Part shown: positions 8,191 to 10,706 of the stretch, piece by piece | How the letters are laid out: every line of letters begins with the position of its first letter | Numbering within the stretch: the stretch's first letter is position 1 | Assembly (NCBI GenBank): GCA_030605805.1 | Contig: JAUWHQ010000175.1 | Span: 1 to 10,706 of the forward strand | Direction: 5' to 3' | Length of the DNA: 10,706 nt | Source: Methanosarcinales archaeon | GTDB lineage: Archaea > Halobacteriota > Methanosarcinia > Methanosarcinales > Methanogasteraceae | Position numbers and translations under genes: made by a program | Notes under the pieces: generated by a model | What the model saw: the letters and a program-made list of their open reading frames with translations, nothing else | What the model was told of the DNA's origin: nothing | Database searches by the model: none

Positions 8191-8192
8191 AT

Positions 8193-8206
8193 CGTCTCTG
8201 GAGACG
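8193..8206. repeat. Short inverted repeat beside the promoter region
   Basis: CGTCTC, two bases, then GAGACG form a perfect six-base-pair palindrome directly upstream of the minus-strand TATA-like elements, in the spacer between divergent transcription units. Position and symmetry would suit a dimeric regulator's operator, but no function can be shown from one copy. Confidence 0.35.
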
Positions 8207-8243
8207 GGTGAGCCGGGGCGCATGGATTAAAACCGTAGACGAG

Positions 8244-8264
8244 TGCGAAAAAAAATGTTTCGCA
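8244..8264. repeat. Inverted repeat TGCGAAA / TTTCGCA
   Basis: A perfect seven-base-pair inverted repeat with a seven-base A-rich loop lies in the spacer between the HEAT/pRiA4b gene and the tRNA. It can be extended by a G-T and an A-T pair on the outside. It is far from either coding start and could be an operator or a transcript hairpin; I see no gene in this 266-base spacer. Confidence 0.4.
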
Positions 8265-8313
8265 TTAGCCAGCACTGCGGCGATATGCATCCTCCCTTCG
8301 GCATTTCAGAAAA

Positions 8314-8323
8314 GATTAATATC
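8314..8323 (+). promoter_or_regulatory. TATA box of tRNA-Ser
   Basis: GATTAATATC, preceded by an A-rich BRE-like AGAAAA, ends 24 bases before the first base of the tRNA. That is the usual spacing between an archaeal TATA box and a tRNA 5' end. Confidence 0.5.
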
Positions 8324-8347
8324 TATGTCGTCAACTGGTACTGTGAT

Positions 8348-8458
8348 GACGAGGTAGCCAAGCCCGGTATGGCGCTGGATTGCTAACGTTTGAACATACT
8401 TATGTGCAAACATCCAGTGGTGCATCGCACCTCGGGGGTTCAAATCCCCCTCTCGTCG
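8348..8458 (+). tRNA. tRNA-Ser(GCU) with a 26-nt intron
   Basis: All arms can be drawn. The acceptor pairs GACGAGG (8348-8354) with TCTCGTC (8451-8457), followed by discriminator G8458, as expected for archaeal tRNA-Ser. The D stem is GCCA/TGGC (8357-8360 and 8370-8373). The anticodon stem is CTGGA/TCCAG (8375-8379 and 8413-8417), with anticodon GCT at 8382-8384. A class II variable arm GGTGC-ATC-GCACC lies at 8419-8431, and the T arm is GGGGG-TTCAAAT-CCCCC at 8434-8450. The intron is 8386-8411, between positions 37 and 38; placement is uncertain by one base because A8386 and A8412 are equivalent. TTGC (8380-8383) can pair with GCAA (8406-8409), leaving a three-base 3' bulge ACA, consistent with an archaeal splicing-endonuclease substrate. 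No 3' CCA is encoded. The mature tRNA reads AGC and AGU codons. Confidence 0.93.
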
Positions 8459-8512
8459 TGATGTTCTTCTGCGCTTCTGCACTGCGACAGGTACCCCCAA
8501 TCACTGCAAAAT

Positions 8513-8526
8513 CTTTTAAAAATATC
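8513..8526 (+). promoter_or_regulatory. Probable promoter of the rpl30e-nusA-rps12-rps7 cluster
   Basis: The AT-rich CTTTTAAAAATATC is the best TATA-like element before rpl30e and would start a transcript near 8550, giving a leader of about 90 nt. A second candidate, CATAAATAG at 8579-8587, would give a leader of about 30 nt. Either implies that the cluster is transcribed on its own rather than from an upstream RNA polymerase operon. Confidence 0.45.
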
Positions 8527-8545
8527 GATCACTTGGATCCATATC

Positions 8546-8562
8546 GGGCGGCGTGACCGCCC
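8546..8562 (+). other. GC-rich hairpin before rpl30e
   Basis: GGGCGG, loop CGTGA, CCGCCC form a perfect six-base-pair GC stem between the two possible TATA boxes, about 80 bases before the rpl30e ATG. If transcription starts at the upstream promoter it would sit at the very 5' end of the mRNA. It could be a leader structure, or a terminator element of the preceding tRNA unit. Confidence 0.4.
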
Positions 8563-8641
8563 CTGTCGCACCAAACGCATAAATAGAGTGACATACCAGT
8601 TCACATCGAAAACTATCAGTCCAAAAAAAGAGTTGAAATAC

Positions 8642-8983
8642 ATGGAAATCGATCTAAATAAAGCACTTCGAAAAACAATCAGATCCGGTAAAGTTCTTAT
8701 CGGGTCGAATACGTGTATCGGCGCTGTAAAAAATAACAACGATCTAACGGTTGTGCTTGCTGCCAACTGTCCGCCCCGCATAAGGTCGCAGATACAGGAT
8801 TCGGGCGTACCGATCATCGAATACCCTGGAATGAGCATCGATCTCGGAACTGCGTGCGGAAAACCGTTCACCATTGCCACGATGGCGATCCTCGATCCGG
8901 GCGATTCGAATATCATGGCGGTCTTCAATACCGAAAAGGAAGAAGCGCCAGCCAGAGAAGCACCTGACGAACTTGAGGGATAG
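8642..8983 (+). CDS. rpl30e: Large-subunit ribosomal protein L30e (eL30)
   Basis: Encodes 113 residues. The sequence has the L30e fold family pattern: an N-terminal helix (LNKALRKTIRSGKVLIGSN), a central VVLAANCPPRIRSQI segment that contributes to RNA binding, and VPIIEYPGMSIDLGTACGKPF ahead of the last strand. The family is usually about 100 residues; here an acidic tail (EKEEAPAREAPDELEG) adds about fifteen. I chose the ATG at 8642 because homology begins there; an in-frame upstream ATG at 8588 would add 18 residues that do not look like the family. No strong ribosome-binding site precedes it. It is a structural protein of the large ribosomal subunit. In archaea rpl30e usually lies between rpoA2 and nusA. 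The nusA partner is present two bases downstream, while a tRNA replaces rpoA2 upstream. Confidence 0.95.
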   Translation: MEIDLNKALRKTIRSGKVLIGSNTCIGAVKNNNDLTVVLAANCPPRIRSQIQDSGVPIIEYPGMSIDLGTACGKPFTIATMAILDPGDSNIMAVFNTEKEEAPAREAPDELEG

Positions 8984-8985
8984 GT

Positions 8986-9411
8986 GTGGGTGAAATTAGA
9001 CTCACCACCGAGGGGATCCGGTACATTGCACTCTTCGAAAGTCTCACCGGCGCTGTTGCACGCGACTGTGTCGATGACGGAGACCGGATACTCTGTGTGG
9101 TCCAGAATGGTGATATGGGGCTTGCGATCGGGCGCGACGGCGAACATGTCAAACGCGCCAGCAAATCTGTTGGAAAACATATCGAAGTCGTGGAGTACTC
9201 TGATGACCTCGCCACATTTATGAAGAACGTGACCCAGCCGGCAAATATGGTCGGTATCGAGTCGGTTGTGCGTGGTGGCAGGCGGATCGTGTATGTGGAT
9301 GTGCCTGCGGATCAGAAAGGGCTTGCAATCGGGAAAGATGGCAGAAACATCGAAAAGATGCGGTTGCTTGCACACCGGCATCACGACGTTGATGATGTGA
9401 TCATCAGATAA
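8986..9411 (+). CDS. nusA: Archaeal NusA-like KH-domain transcription elongation/termination factor
   Basis: Encodes 141 residues, the short archaeal form of NusA that contains only the two KH RNA-binding domains. The GxxG loops are visible as GRDG at 49-52 (GLAIGRDGEHVKRA) and GKDG at 116-119 (GLAIGKDGRNIEKM), each followed by the expected helix. It has no S1 domain or RNA-polymerase-binding N-terminal domain, unlike bacterial NusA. The start is a GTG at 8986 with GAGGG six bases upstream, inside the end of rpl30e. A second GTG at 8984 is in another frame that soon closes and is not the start. The position between rpl30e and rps12 is the standard archaeal arrangement. The expected role is binding nascent RNA during transcription, inferred from the family. 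Confidence 0.94.
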   Translation: MGEIRLTTEGIRYIALFESLTGAVARDCVDDGDRILCVVQNGDMGLAIGRDGEHVKRASKSVGKHIEVVEYSDDLATFMKNVTQPANMVGIESVVRGGRRIVYVDVPADQKGLAIGKDGRNIEKMRLLAHRHHDVDDVIIR

Positions 9412-9446
9412 TGTTTAAGTTTGAAACCGGTCATAATGGTGAATAT

Positions 9447-9875
9447 ATGAGCAAAGGAAAATACGCTGCCCGCAAACTGCGGAAGGATCGAAAGAAAGCC
9501 AGATGGAGCGATCAGAATTACAGCAGCCGTGCTCTCGGTCTGAATATCAAGGCAGACCCGCTCGTCGGCGCTCCGCAGGGGCGTGGTATCGTCCTGCAGA
9601 AGGTCGGTATCGAGGCAAAGCAGCCGAATTCTGCGATACGCAAATGTGTCAGGATACAGCTGGTTAAAAACGGAAAGCAGGTTACTGCGTTCTGCCCGGG
9701 CGACGGTGCGATCAATTTCATCGACGAGCATGATGAGGTGACGGTCGAGCGCATCGGTGGTCGGATGCACGGCGCCAAAGGCGACCTGCCCGGTGTCAGG
9801 TTCAAGGTGACCGCGGTAAACGATGTGTCGCTGCATGAGATGGTAATCGGGCGCAGAGAAAAGCCAATCAGGTGA
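9447..9875 (+). CDS. rps12: Small-subunit ribosomal protein S12 (uS12)
   Basis: Encodes 142 residues, the normal archaeal length. It begins with the basic archaeal N-terminus (KGKYAARKLRKDRKKARW) and carries the decoding-centre loop KQPNSAIRKCVRIQL, with PNSA at 60-63, and the GRMHGAKGDLPGVRFKV segment near the C-terminus. In the ribosome it lines the A site and helps monitor codon-anticodon pairing. I chose the ATG at 9447, which has GGTG five bases upstream and starts the conserved basic tail. A longer reading from the ATG at 9411 adds 12 unrelated residues and overlaps the nusA stop. The gap to nusA is 35 bases and the gap to rps7 is six, consistent with one operon. Confidence 0.97.
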   Translation: MSKGKYAARKLRKDRKKARWSDQNYSSRALGLNIKADPLVGAPQGRGIVLQKVGIEAKQPNSAIRKCVRIQLVKNGKQVTAFCPGDGAINFIDEHDEVTVERIGGRMHGAKGDLPGVRFKVTAVNDVSLHEMVIGRREKPIR

Positions 9876-9881
9876 TCTTGG

Positions 9882-10448
9882 ATGACCGAACAACTGTTAT
9901 TTGATAAATGGGACCTTTCAGAAGTTGAAAGCAGGGACATGGGCATCAGGAGATATATCAACTTAAGCCCGAGAATTGTGCTGCATACCGGCGGTAAACA
10001 CGCCAACCAGCAGTTCAACAAATCTGACATCCCGATCGTTGAGCGGCTGATCAACAGGATCATGCGAGAGGAAGCGAACAACGGCAAGAAGCAGATGGCT
10101 TACAAGATCGTTAAGGCTGCCTTTGAGATCATCCACGATAAAACAAAGAAAAATCCGGTTCAGGTCCTTGTTGATGCTATCGGAAATGCAGGACCCCGGG
10201 AGGAGGTTGTCCGTCTCAAATACGGTGGCATTGCCGTGCCAAAGGCTGTTGATACCGCGTCCCAGCGCAGGGTGGATATCGCGCTCAAGCTGATCACGGA
10301 CGGTGTACACCGTGCTGCATTCAAGAGCAGGCGATCCATGGAAAACTGTCTTGCAGACGAAATCATGGCTGCTGCATCGTATGATGTCAGGTGTCACTCG
10401 ATAAATCAGAAACAGAGCATCGAGCGGGTTGCAAAGTCTGCGCGATGA
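9882..10448 (+). CDS. rps7: Small-subunit ribosomal protein S7 (uS7)
   Basis: Encodes 188 residues, typical of archaeal S7. Recognisable family segments include NLSPRIVLHTGGKHANQQF near residues 27-45, the helix VERLINRIM, the NPVQVLVDAI-GNAGPREEVVRLKYGG stretch and the basic C-terminal VAKSAR. S7 nucleates assembly of the head of the small subunit on 16S rRNA and contacts E-site tRNA. The ATG at 9882 has GGTGATC, a close match to the archaeal anti-SD complement, overlapping the rps12 stop, which suggests coupled translation. In most archaea the EF-2 gene follows; here it does not, and a 132-base spacer with strong potential RNA structure leads into an aldehyde dehydrogenase. Confidence 0.97.
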   Translation: MTEQLLFDKWDLSEVESRDMGIRRYINLSPRIVLHTGGKHANQQFNKSDIPIVERLINRIMREEANNGKKQMAYKIVKAAFEIIHDKTKKNPVQVLVDAIGNAGPREEVVRLKYGGIAVPKAVDTASQRRVDIALKLITDGVHRAAFKSRRSMENCLADEIMAAASYDVRCHSINQKQSIERVAKSAR

Positions 10449-10471
10449 CGACTGTATGATGTTAGTGATGG

Positions 10472-10544
10472 CGGTGCCGTTGTAACGAAGTGTTACATAC
10501 GGCTAACCGCTGTATGTGGCTGTAGCAAGAGTGTGGAGGCACCG
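10472..10544 (+). ncRNA. Candidate structured RNA (three-way junction) between rps7 and the aldehyde dehydrogenase gene
   Basis: A closing helix pairs CGGTGCC (10472-10478) perfectly with GGCACCG (10538-10544). Inside it lie two hairpins. The first is GT-TGTAAC, loop GAAGT, GTTACA-t-AC (10479-10500). The second is GCTA and CCGC pairing with GTGG and TAGC around the loop TGTAT (10502-10526). GCCGT at 10476-10480 can instead pair with ACGGC at 10499-10503 to lengthen the first hairpin, which would break the closing helix, so two exclusive folds exist. It ends 36 bases before the next start codon. It has no tRNA-like T arm and I cannot match it to a known riboswitch class. It could be a cis-regulator, an attenuator or a processing site. 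Confidence 0.4.
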
Positions 10545-10580
10545 GAATCGTAAATCTCGCCGGTCAAAGAGTGGATCATC

Positions 10581-10706
10581 ATGGCAACGCACTATAAACT
10601 ATGGATCGACGGTGAATGGGTGGAAGCAGGATCTGAAAGCAGATTTTCGGTGATCAATCCGGCAACAGGGGTGGAATTTGCAACAGCGGCTTCTGCAGAA
10701 CGCGCT
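10581..10706 (+). CDS. NAD(P)-dependent aldehyde dehydrogenase family protein (N-terminus only)
   Basis: The first 42 codons are present and the frame runs off the right edge. YKLWIDGEWVEA, then FSVINPATG, is the characteristic start of the aldehyde dehydrogenase superfamily (PF00171), where the short beta strand precedes the I/V-NPATG-E motif. Catalytic Cys and Glu lie beyond the window, so substrate and cofactor cannot be judged; members oxidise aldehydes such as betaine aldehyde, lactaldehyde or succinic semialdehyde. The ATG at 10581 is preceded by GTGG at 10571-10574, a weak ribosome-binding site. The gene follows rps7 in the same direction after a 132-base spacer with potential RNA structure and is unrelated in function to the ribosomal genes. 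It may have its own promoter, though I see no clear TATA box. Confidence 0.85.
   Translation, partial: MATHYKLWIDGEWVEAGSESRFSVINPATGVEFATAASAERA

Noticed and set aside
8440..9384. A 314-codon open frame on the minus strand.
   Set aside because: It is antisense to rpl30e, nusA and the tRNA 3' end, all of which are clearly real on the plus strand. Its composition has no family signal.
9381..10087. Long minus-strand frames over rps12 and rps7.
   Set aside because: They are shadows of conserved ribosomal protein genes with clear family motifs and ribosome-binding sites on the plus strand.
10472..10544. A tRNA in the spacer after rps7.
   Set aside because: The length and closing helix are suggestive, but there is no T-arm GTTC loop, no D-arm pattern and no acceptor/discriminator arrangement.

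Overview
The window is archaeal, most likely euryarchaeal and methanogen/ANME-like (Methanomicrobia or relatives). The signs are a ribosomal cluster in archaeal order (L30e, two-KH NusA, S12, S7), GGTG/GGAG Shine-Dalgarno sites, TATA-type promoters, an intron-bearing tRNA-Ser without encoded CCA, and a very large secreted protein with Ig-like and von Willebrand factor A (VWA) domains. I cannot name the species.

Layout. (1) 2-157, plus strand: the last 51 codons of an unrecognised protein. (2) 310-6276, minus strand, convergent with it: one 1988-residue exported protein filling more than half the window. It has a signal peptide, about 85 N-glycosylation sequons, four N-terminal Ig-like domains, and a VWA domain that appears cut into three pieces by two very large insertions. 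The first insertion holds a second, complete VWA domain plus a beta-sandwich that is itself split by a DNRLRE-type domain. The second holds a PPC-like domain and an eight-motif repeat region that probably forms a beta-propeller. It has no visible C-terminal anchor. (3) 6552-8081, minus strand: a HEAT-repeat protein joined through a very acidic linker to a pRiA4b ORF-3-type domain. (4) 8348-8458, plus strand: tRNA-Ser(GCU) with a 26-nt intron after position 37. (5) 8642-10448, plus strand: rpl30e, nusA, rps12 and rps7, closely spaced and probably co-transcribed. (6) 10472-10544: a possible three-way-junction RNA structure in the spacer after rps7. (7) 10581 to the window end: the N-terminus of an aldehyde dehydrogenase.

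The ribosomal block works in translation and transcription elongation. It lacks its usual archaeal flanks: rpoA2 would be expected before rpl30e and the EF-2 gene after rps7, but here a tRNA and an aldehyde dehydrogenase occupy those places. The surface protein and the HEAT/pRiA4b protein lie in the same direction but are separated by a U-rich terminator and a new promoter, so they are probably separate units. I see no CRISPR array, insertion sequence or phage gene. The most unusual object is the nested-domain surface protein; the next is the candidate structured RNA before the aldehyde dehydrogenase gene.
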